Shown here one piece after another: positions 9,507-17,218 of a stretch of 64,000 nucleotides of DNA. The stretch spans positions 434,001 to 498,000 of the forward strand of contig NZ_AEDD01000001.1 of NCBI RefSeq assembly GCF_000179615.1, given 5' to 3'. A model generated the notes under the pieces. It had not been told where the DNA came from. It searched no databases and saw nothing but the letters and a program-made list of their open reading frames with translations. This DNA is from Paenibacillus curdlanolyticus YK9 (GTDB lineage: Bacteria; Bacillota; Bacilli; Paenibacillales; Paenibacillaceae). The position numbers were made by a program, and so were the translations under genes. Numbering within the stretch: the first letter of the stretch is position 1; the number at the start of each line of letters is the position of its first letter.

Positions 9507-11233
9507 TAAACGGGATCGGCGCATCACCGGGAATTGCAATCGGCAAATCATTTGTTCTACCCAATTGGGAATGGGAGCTAACGGATCAAAAAATCGACGT
9601 CGCAGATCTCGCGCGCGAGTTCGAACGTTTATATGAGGGCATTCGCACCTCTAAGGTTGAGATCGAGCAGATGAAGGATGAGCTGCGGGAGGTCGTGGGC
9701 ACGGAGGAAAGCACAATATTCGATGCTCATCTCGCAATCCTTGATGATCCTGCCTTCATGAATGAAATTCAAGGGATGATTCAACGCCAGTATAAAGCGG
9801 CTGAAGTTGCCGTGAAGGAAGCGATCGACCATTTTGTGACGATGTTCGATCTGTTGGATGACGAGTACATGAAGGAACGGGCACTGGATATTAAGGATGT
9901 CGGCAATCGCTTGCTTAAACATCTGCTGGGCGCCCCAGAGATCACGTTGCCTTCTGATACGCAGCCCTTTATTCTCGTGGCCAAAGAGCTGTCTCCATCG
10001 CAGCTGGCGCATTTGAACCCGCAGCATGTACTGGGCATCGTTACGTTGTCGGGCAGCACGACCTCGCATTCCGCCATTATGGCGCGCGCTCTGGGCATCC
10101 CTCTCGTCGTTAGTCTGGTCGTTGAAGAGGCGCCGGAAGATCCGATTCAAACGGGCGAAATGCTCGTTATTGACGGCAATGAAGGCATCGTGCTGATCGA
10201 GCCGACCATCGAGGAGATCAAGCAATATGCAGAGCTGCAGCGTGTGCAGCGGGAAGCGCGCCAACGGCTTCGCGGCTTTGCCGATGTATTGCCGGTTACG
10301 CCGGATGGCAAGGAATTAGGGCTGGGGGCGAACATCAGCTCGCTGAAGGAGCTCGAAGTCGCATTAAGCAGCGGCGCTTATGGCGTCGGGCTGTTCCGAA
10401 CCGAATTTTTGTACATGGATCGGCAGCGGTTTCCGCGCGAAGACGAACAGTTTGATGTCTATCGAAGTGTGGCTGATCGCCTTGGCGGCAAGCCGCTTAT
10501 TATTAGAACGTTGGATATTGGCGGCGACAAACAGTTGGACTATTTCGAATTGCCGGAGGAAGATAATCCGTTTCTCGGGTATCGGGCGATTCGCATTAGC
10601 TTGGATCGCACAGACTTGTTCAAGACGCAGCTTCGGGCTATTTTGCGCGCAAGCCATTATGGCCAGGTCAAAATCATGTATCCGCTTATTAGCTCTGTCG
10701 AAGAAGTGCAGGGGGCGAATCGCCTCCTTGAGGAAGCGAAGCAAGAGCTGTTATTGGAAGGGATTCCATTCGATTCGCAGCTGGAAACCGGCATCATGAT
10801 TGAACTGCCAGCGGCGGTTCAAATCGCTGAGCTGCTCGCGGAGGAAGTTGATTTCTTCAGCATCGGAACGAATGATCTTGTCCAATTTACGTTGGCAGTC
10901 GATCGGATGAATGAACAAATTTCGTATTTGTATGAGCCGTTCCATCCAGCCATTCTGCGAATGCTGAAGATGACGGTAGAAGCCGCGAAGAAAAACGGCA
11001 TTAAAGTCAGCGTTTGCGGCGAAATGGCAAGCGATCTCGATGCGCTGCCGATATGGCTTGCGCTGGATGTCGATGAGCTTAGCATGTCGGGGCATTCCAT
11101 TTTGGAAGTCAAAGAGCGGCTGCTTCGCACGAATCAGTCAGAAAGCCGTGAATTGTTCGCTGAATTGCTGCGCTGCAGAACGAGTGCCGACATTCACGAC
11201 AAGCTCAAGTCGTTCGTCAAAGCGGTTCATTAA
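9503..11233 (+). CDS. ptsP: PTS enzyme I (phosphoenolpyruvate-protein phosphotransferase)
   Basis: Takes phosphate from PEP and hands it to HPr, the first step of all PTS sugar uptake; cytosolic dimer, 576 aa, standard length. The phosphorylated histidine is His189 in GSTTSHSAIMAR. The PEP-binding barrel carries GLFRTEFLYM, a metal-site region and the active-site cysteine Cys505 in VCGEMA. ATG 9503 overlaps the EIICBA stop and is preceded by a GGGGGGGAG site. ptsH, the usual neighbour, is absent here; the only HPr-like gene in the window is at 30.7 kb and lacks the catalytic histidine. Confidence 0.95.
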   Translation: MINGIGASPGIAIGKSFVLPNWEWELTDQKIDVADLAREFERLYEGIRTSKVEIEQMKDELREVVGTEESTIFDAHLAILDDPAFMNEIQGMIQRQYKAAEVAVKEAIDHFVTMFDLLDDEYMKERALDIKDVGNRLLKHLLGAPEITLPSDTQPFILVAKELSPSQLAHLNPQHVLGIVTLSGSTTSHSAIMARALGIPLVVSLVVEEAPEDPIQTGEMLVIDGNEGIVLIEPTIEEIKQYAELQRVQREARQRLRGFADVLPVTPDGKELGLGANISSLKELEVALSSGAYGVGLFRTEFLYMDRQRFPREDEQFDVYRSVADRLGGKPLIIRTLDIGGDKQLDYFELPEEDNPFLGYRAIRISLDRTDLFKTQLRAILRASHYGQVKIMYPLISSVEEVQGANRLLEEAKQELLLEGIPFDSQLETGIMIELPAAVQIAELLAEEVDFFSIGTNDLVQFTLAVDRMNEQISYLYEPFHPAILRMLKMTVEAAKKNGIKVSVCGEMASDLDALPIWLALDVDELSMSGHSILEVKERLLRTNQSESRELFAELLRCRTSADIHDKLKSFVKAVH

Positions 11234-11274
11234 AAAACCGGCTGCCCGTTTAACGGACAGCCGGCTATCTTTTA
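11233..11274. terminator. Bidirectional terminator between ptsP and the PfpI gene
   Basis: A 12-bp GC-rich stem (11238-11249 with 11253-11264) has an A-run on its left and CTATCTTTT on its right, so it can serve both convergent genes. Confidence 0.75.
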
Positions 11275-11289
11275 TTACGGTACAGAAGG

Positions 11290-11817
11290 CTAAGCTCTCG
11301 CGCGCAACGCTTCTACGAATGCTTGTCCGTATTCGGGCAAGTCGGGCGGTCTGCGAGCGGAAATCAAGTTTCCATCCACAACGACAGCCTCGTCAAACCA
11401 CTCGGCACCTGCATTTTCCATGTCATCCCGAATGCCTGGCGTAGAGGTTACTTTACGGCCGTTCAAAATCTTAGCAGATACGAGCACCCAGCCCGCATGG
11501 CAGATTTGGCCGATCGGCTTATTCTGGTCGTTCATCTCGCGAACGATATCCAATACTTTCGGATAGCGGCGAATTTTGTCGGGCGCCCAGCCGCCTGGCA
11601 CGAGAAGGCCATCGATTTTTGCACTGTCCAGCTCGTCATAAGACAAGTCAGCTACAGCGGGAACGCCGTATTTGCCGATATGCTTCTTGCCTTTCTCAGG
11701 TCCTGCATAAAGAACAGTCGCGCCTTCCTCGCGAACGCGATAAACCGGGTACCAAAGCTCCAAGTCTTCGAATTCGTCATCAAGCAAGCAAATAATCGTT
11801 TGGTTATTCAGACTCAT
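11290..11817 (-). CDS. DJ-1/PfpI family protein (YfkM/YhbO-like)
   Basis: A 175-aa member of the class I glutamine amidotransferase-like PfpI group, proposed proteases or glyoxalase/deglycase-type stress proteins. The nucleophile cysteine lies in QICHAGW, with the partner acidic residue in DDEFEDLE near the N-terminus and the conserved PGG turn between them. ATG 11817 follows AAAGGAGC with five-base spacing. A promoter on the same strand overlaps the start of the divergent vanZ-like gene. In Bacillus relatives belong to the general stress response; no SigB promoter is evident here. Confidence 0.87.
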   Translation of the reverse strand: MSLNNQTIICLLDDEFEDLELWYPVYRVREEGATVLYAGPEKGKKHIGKYGVPAVADLSYDELDSAKIDGLLVPGGWAPDKIRRYPKVLDIVREMNDQNKPIGQICHAGWVLVSAKILNGRKVTSTPGIRDDMENAGAEWFDEAVVVDGNLISARRPPDLPEYGQAFVEALRARA

Positions 11818-11859
11818 AAGTGCTCCTTTCCAATGCGAAAAATCAGTTTTTCTTACCTT

Positions 11860-11888
11860 ATTGTATCGAAGGTGACGTAATGAAGCAA
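11860..11888 (-). promoter_or_regulatory. Candidate promoter of the PfpI gene
   Basis: On the minus strand TTGCTT, 17 bases and TACAAT. It overlaps the first codons of the divergent vanZ-like gene. Confidence 0.5.
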
Positions 11889-12332
11889 ACCGTATATAAA
11901 GCCGATCCTCGCGCAAACCAATGGAGAAGCAGCCGATGGATTCGCGTCTTGCCCGCTATTACATGCATGATCGTTATCTTCATTCTGTCGGCACAGCCGG
12001 GAAGTGAGCTGGACACTGTATTTTTACCTTGGTTTCAACAGCTGTTTCCTGCGATGGAAGGCTTTGATTGGGGACATTATATTGCTTATTTTGGTTTAGG
12101 CGTCACGTTTGATTGGATGTTCGGGTCTAAATACTCGCGATTGGCTGCATGCTGCTTGATCGTTCTGGCATGCACGTTATATGGGCTTACAGACGAGGTT
12201 CATCAGCTGTTTGTGAAAGGCAGAACCTTTGATTTGCATGATTTGCTTCATGATGCGGTCGGCGCTGCGGCAGCAGCTTTATTGTTAAGCATTCCAGCGA
12301 TTCGAAGCGTGTGGAACAGCCTGCTGCGATAG
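11880..12332 (+). CDS. VanZ-like membrane protein
   Basis: A 150-aa protein with about four membrane helices. It carries the VanZ-family motifs SAQPGS after the first helix and DEVHQLFVKGRTFDLHD in the third loop. ATG 11880 follows GAAGGTGA. VanZ gives low-level teicoplanin resistance in enterococci, but most chromosomal relatives have no known role and probably act at the cell envelope. Nothing nearby suggests a glycopeptide-resistance cluster. Confidence 0.85.
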   Translation: MKQTVYKADPRANQWRSSRWIRVLPAITCMIVIFILSAQPGSELDTVFLPWFQQLFPAMEGFDWGHYIAYFGLGVTFDWMFGSKYSRLAACCLIVLACTLYGLTDEVHQLFVKGRTFDLHDLLHDAVGAAAAALLLSIPAIRSVWNSLLR

Positions 12333-12450
12333 CAAAAATTACAAAGCGATTTGAGAAGGAATTCAGGCGAACGAAGTCGAAACAGTATCCGATAAACCGC
12401 CGTTTAGACGGCTTAACGGACTGCCCTTCAGGCGAAGGAGTGACTTTAGT

Positions 12451-12885
12451 GTGCAAAAGCTGTGTATGTGCGGAGAAATGATGAAAATGAAACTGCGCAC
12501 AGTCATTTATTCTGGTAAAGTAGAGATTGATAATGTACCTGTCTATTCATGCAAAGTGTGCAGCCGCAGCGAAGTGTTTCCTGTCGTAAAGCCGGATTTG
12601 ACCGGCCTGATCGGCAAACTTGGCGCGCATCCGGATAAACAAATATTCCGGTTTAACGAATGGAATGAGTGGGCAAATTTATTAGTGGAGGCATGCAACG
12701 GGAAACGAAAAGAACCGGATACCTCGGCCGTCGACAAGCTTGTCGCAGAGCGCATCGATATGCTGCTCGATTTGTACTCGCTTGCCGAGAAGCTTGGGGA
12801 TGCCGACTGGAAGGAAGATCTCGCTAAGCGATTGGCTCAAATTAGCCATTCTGCCTCCTTACATAGACGTGTGCCCACGTTATAA
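12451..12885 (+). CDS. Zinc-ribbon hypothetical protein, 144 aa
   Basis: A GTG start ten bases after AAGGAG. The N-terminus holds two cysteine pairs (MCGE region residues 5-7 and SCKVC at about 34-37) typical of a structural zinc ribbon, followed by a mainly helical charged C-terminal half. No catalytic motif is seen. It lies upstream of ytxJ-ccpA on the same strand. It could be a YgiT-type or other small regulator; I do not recognise the exact family. Confidence 0.7.
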   Translation: MQKLCMCGEMMKMKLRTVIYSGKVEIDNVPVYSCKVCSRSEVFPVVKPDLTGLIGKLGAHPDKQIFRFNEWNEWANLLVEACNGKRKEPDTSAVDKLVAERIDMLLDLYSLAEKLGDADWKEDLAKRLAQISHSASLHRRVPTL

Positions 12886-12929
12886 CATTCGTTTGATGAA
12901 TGACTAATTAGAATGGGGAGGAAACGATA

Positions 12930-13286
12930 ATGACTTTGTACGAAACGTTAACTACAGTTGAGCAATGGGAGGGTGCGGAAGCATCTTCCGCTGAGAAGCC
13001 GTTATTCGTTTTCAAGCACAGCACGCGCTGCTCGGTAAGCGCAGAAGCAATTGAAGCATGGACCAAATGGCTGGAAGAAAACCAAGATGCAGGCATTCGC
13101 CAAACGCTTGTGAACGTCGTTGAGGATCGGCCAGTGTCCAATGCAATCGCAGAAAAAACAGGCGTGACTCATGCATCCCCTCAAGCGCTTCTCATCGTGA
13201 ATGGTGAAGTCGTGTGGAATACTTCTCACTGGCATATTACATATGCTTCGCTGGAGGAACATCTTCGCGAACATTGCGGAAAGTAA
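12930..13286 (+). CDS. ytxJ: Bacilliredoxin-like protein YtxJ (BrxC family)
   Basis: Thioredoxin-fold protein of 118 aa that matches the YtxJ/DUF2847 family: FKHSTRCSVSA with its single active-site cysteine, then RPVSN, a SPQ cis-proline loop and NTSHWHIT. The family is linked to removal of bacillithiol from oxidised proteins. ATG 12930 follows GGGGAGG. In B. subtilis ytxJ also sits just upstream of ccpA, so the order is conserved and supports the name. Confidence 0.9.
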   Translation: MTLYETLTTVEQWEGAEASSAEKPLFVFKHSTRCSVSAEAIEAWTKWLEENQDAGIRQTLVNVVEDRPVSNAIAEKTGVTHASPQALLIVNGEVVWNTSHWHITYASLEEHLREHCGK

Positions 13287-13355
13287 ATTTTTGTCGTATC
13301 ATTACGTTAACATGAAGCGGTGCGATAAAAATTCGGAGCAATGGAGAGAAGGAAC

Positions 13356-14363
13356 GTGACGGTAACCATTTATGATGTAGCAAGGGAAGCAGGCGTGTCC
13401 ATGGCAACGGTATCTCGGGTTGTCAACAACAACCCGAACGTTAAGCCTCAGACACGCAAGAAGGTATACGAAGCGATTGAACGCCTCGGCTATCGTCCGA
13501 ACGCGGTTGCACGCGGATTGGCCAGTAAAAAAACGACGACGGTTGGCGTCGTAATTCCTGATATTTCAAACGCTATTTTTGCTGAAGTTGCGCGCGGAAT
13601 TGAAGATATTGCCAATATGTATCATTATAATATTATTTTGTGTAACGCAGATAAACGGAAAGAAAAGGAAATCCGTGTCATTAACACGCTACTCGAGAAG
13701 CAGGTTGATGGCTTGCTCTTCATGGGCGGCGCTGTTACCGAGGAGCATTTGCAAGCGTTCAAAACGGCTAACGTGCCTGTTGTGCTTTGCGCAACCTCCG
13801 ATGAGAATGGCCAGATCCCAGCGGTAGATATTAATCATGAGGAAGCTGCCTTTGATGCGGTGAAGACGCTTATCGCCAATGGACATCGCAAAATTGCGAT
13901 GATCAGCGGCACGCTGCAGGATCCATCGAATGGCTATGCCCGTTTCCATGGGTACAAGCGTGCGCTTGAAGCGGAAGGCATCGCGTATGACGAAGATCTT
14001 GTCCGCATTGGTAACTATCGTTATGAATCCGGCGTTGAAGCGGCTAAATATTTCTTAGAGCTCTCTGAGCGGCCTACTGCGATCTTCGCAGCCACGGATG
14101 AAATGGCGATCGGCGCGATTCACAGCATTCAGGATGCAGGCCTAAAGGTACCGGATCACGTATCTGTCATCAGTGTCGATAACAGCCGGATGGCATCGAT
14201 GGTCCGTCCTCAGCTGACGACCGTCGCGCAGCCGATGTATGATATCGGTGCGGTATCCATGCGTTTGCTGACGAAGCTGATGAAGAAGGAAGCGGTTGAC
14301 CAAGCAAAAGTTATTCTGCCGCATGAAGTCATTACTCGTAATTCGGTAGGAGGACTTGCTTAA
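13356..14363 (+). CDS. ccpA: Catabolite control protein A
   Basis: Global LacI-family regulator of carbon catabolite repression; binds cre sites with Ser46-phosphorylated HPr or Crh as corepressor. The N-terminal helix-turn-helix ([20 protein letters not shown]) and hinge helix ([14 protein letters not shown]) are nearly the B. subtilis sequence, and the periplasmic-binding-like core with [10 protein letters not shown] follows. GTG 13356 gives 335 aa, matching the known 334, while an ATG five codons upstream (13341) is also possible. Both have a close AGAAGG or CGGAG site. The stop overlaps the mtnN start (TAATG). Confidence 0.95.
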   Translation: MTVTIYDVAREAGVSMATVSRVVNNNPNVKPQTRKKVYEAIERLGYRPNAVARGLASKKTTTVGVVIPDISNAIFAEVARGIEDIANMYHYNIILCNADKRKEKEIRVINTLLEKQVDGLLFMGGAVTEEHLQAFKTANVPVVLCATSDENGQIPAVDINHEEAAFDAVKTLIANGHRKIAMISGTLQDPSNGYARFHGYKRALEAEGIAYDEDLVRIGNYRYESGVEAAKYFLELSERPTAIFAATDEMAIGAIHSIQDAGLKVPDHVSVISVDNSRMASMVRPQLTTVAQPMYDIGAVSMRLLTKLMKKEAVDQAKVILPHEVITRNSVGGLA

Positions 14364-15061
14364 TGGCTTTTGAACGAATCGGTATTATCGGGGCAATGGT
14401 GGAAGAGATTGAGCTCTTGCACCGCCATGTTGAAGTGAAGTCTGAGCAGGTACGAGCAGGCATCACTTATTACGAAGGTACGCTCCATGGAAAAACGGTT
14501 ATCTACTGCAAATCGGGCGTTGGCAAAGTAAATGCGGCGGTATGCACGCAATTGCTCATCGACCAGAAGGTAGATTCCATTCTGTTTACTGGCGTGGCAG
14601 GCGCTGTTGATCCGGCACTGAATATCGGTGATATCGTCGTGTCGACAACATGCCTCCAGCATGATATGGATTGCACGCCGCTTGGATTCGCTCGGGGCCA
14701 AATCCCGTTCCAAGAGGTATGGGAATTCCACGCTGACGAGCGCCTCGTAGGCTTGGCGTCCTCCGCTGCTGAGAAGCTGTTCTCCGGCCATCACCGGACA
14801 GGCAAGGTGTTATCGGGCGATCAGTTCATTGCGAGCCGTGAGGCTGTTCAAGAGCTGTTTGAGAAGCTGGCTGGAACGTGTACGGAGATGGAAGGCGCAG
14901 CAGTTGCACAGGTTTGTGCGATGAATGAAACGCCATTTGTTGTTATTCGTTCGATGTCAGACAAGGCGGACGGTTCAGCTCATGTTAATTTTGCAGAGTT
15001 TACGATCGTTGCTGCCAACAACTCTTTCGGAATCATCAATGAAATGATTAGCCAAATGTAG
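14363..15061 (+). CDS. mtnN: 5'-methylthioadenosine/S-adenosylhomocysteine nucleosidase
   Basis: Cleaves MTA and SAH to adenine and the thioribose sugar, feeding methionine salvage and removing methylation by-products. It is 232 aa, the normal length. The start IGIIGAMVEEI, the phosphorylase-like SGVGKVNAA and FTGVAGA, and the substrate-binding EMEGAAVAQV with catalytic SMSDKAD are all present. An AGGAGGA site lies inside the ccpA end, and the ATG overlaps the ccpA stop, so the two are coupled. Confidence 0.95.
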   Translation: MAFERIGIIGAMVEEIELLHRHVEVKSEQVRAGITYYEGTLHGKTVIYCKSGVGKVNAAVCTQLLIDQKVDSILFTGVAGAVDPALNIGDIVVSTTCLQHDMDCTPLGFARGQIPFQEVWEFHADERLVGLASSAAEKLFSGHHRTGKVLSGDQFIASREAVQELFEKLAGTCTEMEGAAVAQVCAMNETPFVVIRSMSDKADGSAHVNFAEFTIVAANNSFGIINEMISQM

Positions 15062-15071
15062 CTTAAATAGC

Positions 15072-15110
15072 AGAAGGACAGATGCGATGCGAATCGCCAT
15101 CTGTCCTTCT
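15072..15110. terminator. Hairpin between mtnN and acuC
   Basis: A 13-bp stem (15072-15084 with 15098-15110) lies between convergent genes, with a weak T-tract on the plus side. Confidence 0.6.
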
Positions 15111-15143
15111 TTGTCGTACCGCCGCATCATGTATTTCTAGCGT

Positions 15144-16325
15144 CTAAATACGCTGCAAAACACGAGCCTGCGTCAGCCGATTGGATTCCTCGATCTGGCT
15201 GCGGCGAGGCATAGGCTCCCACTTGACCATATCGTCGTGCCAATGAGCAGGCAACTGATCGATCCCGCCGGCGCGTTCTGCCCAAGCTTCCTTCCAATCT
15301 TCTGCAATAGGGGATGATGGGCCTGATTCATGATGCGTCAACGGGTGACCAATCATCGTCATCCAAACCAGCGACCAAGCGCGAGGGACAACTTTCCAAA
15401 TGTCATAGCCGCCTCCGCCTAGCGCGACCCATTTGCCGCCGGTGTAGCGGTCCGCGAGACTTTTAATGATGGCAGGCATTTCATGATAAATGCGCATGCT
15501 GCAATGCATGTGAGACAACGGGTCGTATGCATGCGCGTCGCAGCCATGCTGGCTGACGATTAGATCCGGCTGGAACATCCGAGCAGCTTCCTCTACGGTC
15601 GCCTGGAAGCACTCTAGCCACGATTCATCCTCGGTGTAAGGCTCAAGCGGAACATTCATACAAGCGCCTATACCTGCGTCAACTCCGCGTTCATGCACGA
15701 AGCCTGTTCCAGGGAACAGAAATTTGCCGGTCTCGTGAATGGAATAAGTAAATACATGCTCATTGCTGTAGAAGGTCCATTGGACCCCGTCGCCATGATG
15801 GACATCGGTATCGATATATAGGATGCGCGAGCCGTATTTGCTGCGTATATGCTCGATTGCGATTGCGGCATCATTATAAATGCAGAAGCCAGTTCCGCGG
15901 TCGGGAAAAGCATGATGAAGCCCGCCTGCCATGTGAAAGGCTCTTGTCGCGAGGCCGCTCATAACGGTTTCAGCTGCATGGACGGAGCCGCCTACGATGG
16001 CAGCAGAAGCCTGATGCATGCCTTCAAAATAAGGCGTATCATCCGTTGTAAATCCATATTTAGCTGCTGCAGCAACTGACGCTTCGCTAGGTGTTGCTTC
16101 GCTTAATTCCTTAACGGCTTGCACATAGTCTGGACGATGAATGGATAAGATCAGCTCATCATCCGCTGGTGTCGGGACGATGATGTCAGTGCCTTGTAGA
16201 GCATCGCTTCGGATCAGCAGGTCTGTGGTTGTTATTAAGCGTGTAGGATCAAAGGGATGATGCTCATTAAACCGATAGCGCTCTGAATCGGGATGATGGA
16301 TAAATACGGCGTTAGCCGTTGGCAT
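15144..16325 (-). CDS. acuC: Acetoin utilization protein AcuC, class I-type lysine deacetylase
   Basis: Zinc-dependent histone-deacetylase-fold enzyme, 393 aa. In B. subtilis AcuC removes the acetyl group from AcsA and so reactivates it. Visible motifs are GGLHHAF with the catalytic tandem histidines, DTDVHHGDGV with the zinc ligands, the third ligand region SQHGCDAH and GGGGYD. ATG 16325 is about ten bases after AGGAAGG; the upstream GTG is too close to that site. acuA lies 65 bases upstream on the same strand. acuB, which separates them in Bacillus, is missing. Confidence 0.93.
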   Translation of the reverse strand: MPTANAVFIHHPDSERYRFNEHHPFDPTRLITTTDLLIRSDALQGTDIIVPTPADDELILSIHRPDYVQAVKELSEATPSEASVAAAAKYGFTTDDTPYFEGMHQASAAIVGGSVHAAETVMSGLATRAFHMAGGLHHAFPDRGTGFCIYNDAAIAIEHIRSKYGSRILYIDTDVHHGDGVQWTFYSNEHVFTYSIHETGKFLFPGTGFVHERGVDAGIGACMNVPLEPYTEDESWLECFQATVEEAARMFQPDLIVSQHGCDAHAYDPLSHMHCSMRIYHEMPAIIKSLADRYTGGKWVALGGGGYDIWKVVPRAWSLVWMTMIGHPLTHHESGPSSPIAEDWKEAWAERAGGIDQLPAHWHDDMVKWEPMPRRSQIEESNRLTQARVLQRI

Positions 16326-16390
16326 ATAGACAAACACCCTTCCTAAAATACGGCGGTTACGATGTGAGATGTGGTGATGCCGCCGATTGC

Positions 16391-17023
16391 TTAATACATG
16401 AATCGTTGCCTGAATCGAACCCGATCAAACTGCTCAACTGAAGCGAGCGGAACGTCTGGCCCTACGCGAACCATTAAGCAATTCGCTGGATGCGAACAGA
16501 TTTCGGGATCATCCGTTGCGAACCAGATCATGCCAATCGACTGCATGACCCGTTCCATCATTCCGCGATATTCCCACACGCTCAGCTTCATTCCTTCTAA
16601 GTCCCAATGCCAGTAATATTCCGTCGTATAAACGATCATTCGGTCGAGCTGACCGTCTGCAAACGCCGTTTGAATCATCCGTTTGCCGATGCCGCCCGAT
16701 CGATATTCGGCTGCGACCTCGACAGCTCCTAGCTCGATGAGATCGACCATGCCAGCATCCGACCAGCGCTCGAGCTCGTCGGGATAATGGAAGGTGACAT
16801 AGCCAATAATGGTTTCGCCATCTCGGCAGACGATAATTCGGCCTTCCGGGAGCGCCGCGATTTCGATTAGCGCGGCTAATTGATCGGCAGGGCGGCGGAA
16901 AGCGTGGAGTCCTGCATGCATGTGGTATGCTTGCAAGCGTTCGGGAGGTACAGGGCCTTCAATGACGAGTTCGCGGTTGCCTTGGGTTACGGAGATGCGT
17001 TGATATCGCTTTATATGCTCCAA
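16391..17023 (-). CDS. acuA: Protein acetyltransferase AcuA
   Basis: GNAT-family acetyltransferase that inactivates acetyl-CoA synthetase by acetylating its active-site lysine. TTG 17023 follows AAGGGGGAA and gives exactly 210 aa, the B. subtilis length, starting MEHIKRYQ. The acetyl-CoA binding segment is YRSGGIGKRM (about residues 110-120). The conserved TEYYWHWDL and WFATDDPEI-x-SHPANCLM blocks are unmistakable. It is transcribed away from acsA, its substrate gene, and with acuC, which reverses its action. Confidence 0.93.
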   Translation of the reverse strand: MEHIKRYQRISVTQGNRELVIEGPVPPERLQAYHMHAGLHAFRRPADQLAALIEIAALPEGRIIVCRDGETIIGYVTFHYPDELERWSDAGMVDLIELGAVEVAAEYRSGGIGKRMIQTAFADGQLDRMIVYTTEYYWHWDLEGMKLSVWEYRGMMERVMQSIGMIWFATDDPEICSHPANCLMVRVGPDVPLASVEQFDRVRFRQRFMY

Positions 17024-17075
17024 TGCCAGAATTCCCCCTTTTTCCGTCAACAAATGCGGCAATGGCCTAATTACA

Positions 17076-17104
17076 CTTATAGCAAATCGAAAGTCATTTG
17101 AAAA
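17076..17104 (-). promoter_or_regulatory. Candidate promoter of acuA-acuC
   Basis: Minus strand: TTTTCA, 17 bases, then an extended -10 TGC-TATAAG. Confidence 0.45.
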
Positions 17105-17128
17105 GGATAGTGTCGTTTGTAGGCTCTA

Positions 17129-17137
17129 TGGTATAAT
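17129..17137 (+). promoter_or_regulatory. Extended -10 promoter of acsA
   Basis: TGG followed by a perfect TATAAT (17132-17137). No good -35 is seen, which is usual for extended -10 promoters. The expected start is near 17144. Confidence 0.6.
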
Positions 17138-17150
17138 ATCATAGGTAGAA

Positions 17151-17166
17151 ATGAAAACGCATACTT
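17151..17166 (+). promoter_or_regulatory. CcpA-binding cre site in the acsA leader
   Basis: ATGAAAACGCATACTT matches the cre consensus WTGNNARCGNWWWCAW at 15 of 16 positions. It begins about 7 bases after the inferred transcription start, a roadblock position. acsA of B. subtilis is also repressed by CcpA, and ccpA itself lies 3 kb away. Confidence 0.65.
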
Positions 17167-17218
17167 GCTTGCGCCTTCCAATAGATGAAGGTCGCGATTC
17201 GACGGGAGGATGATAAGC

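Noticed and set aside
11880-12332. Glycopeptide resistance locus because of the VanZ domain
   Set aside because: No vanRSHAX-like genes nearby; stand-alone VanZ-like proteins are common in Firmicutes.
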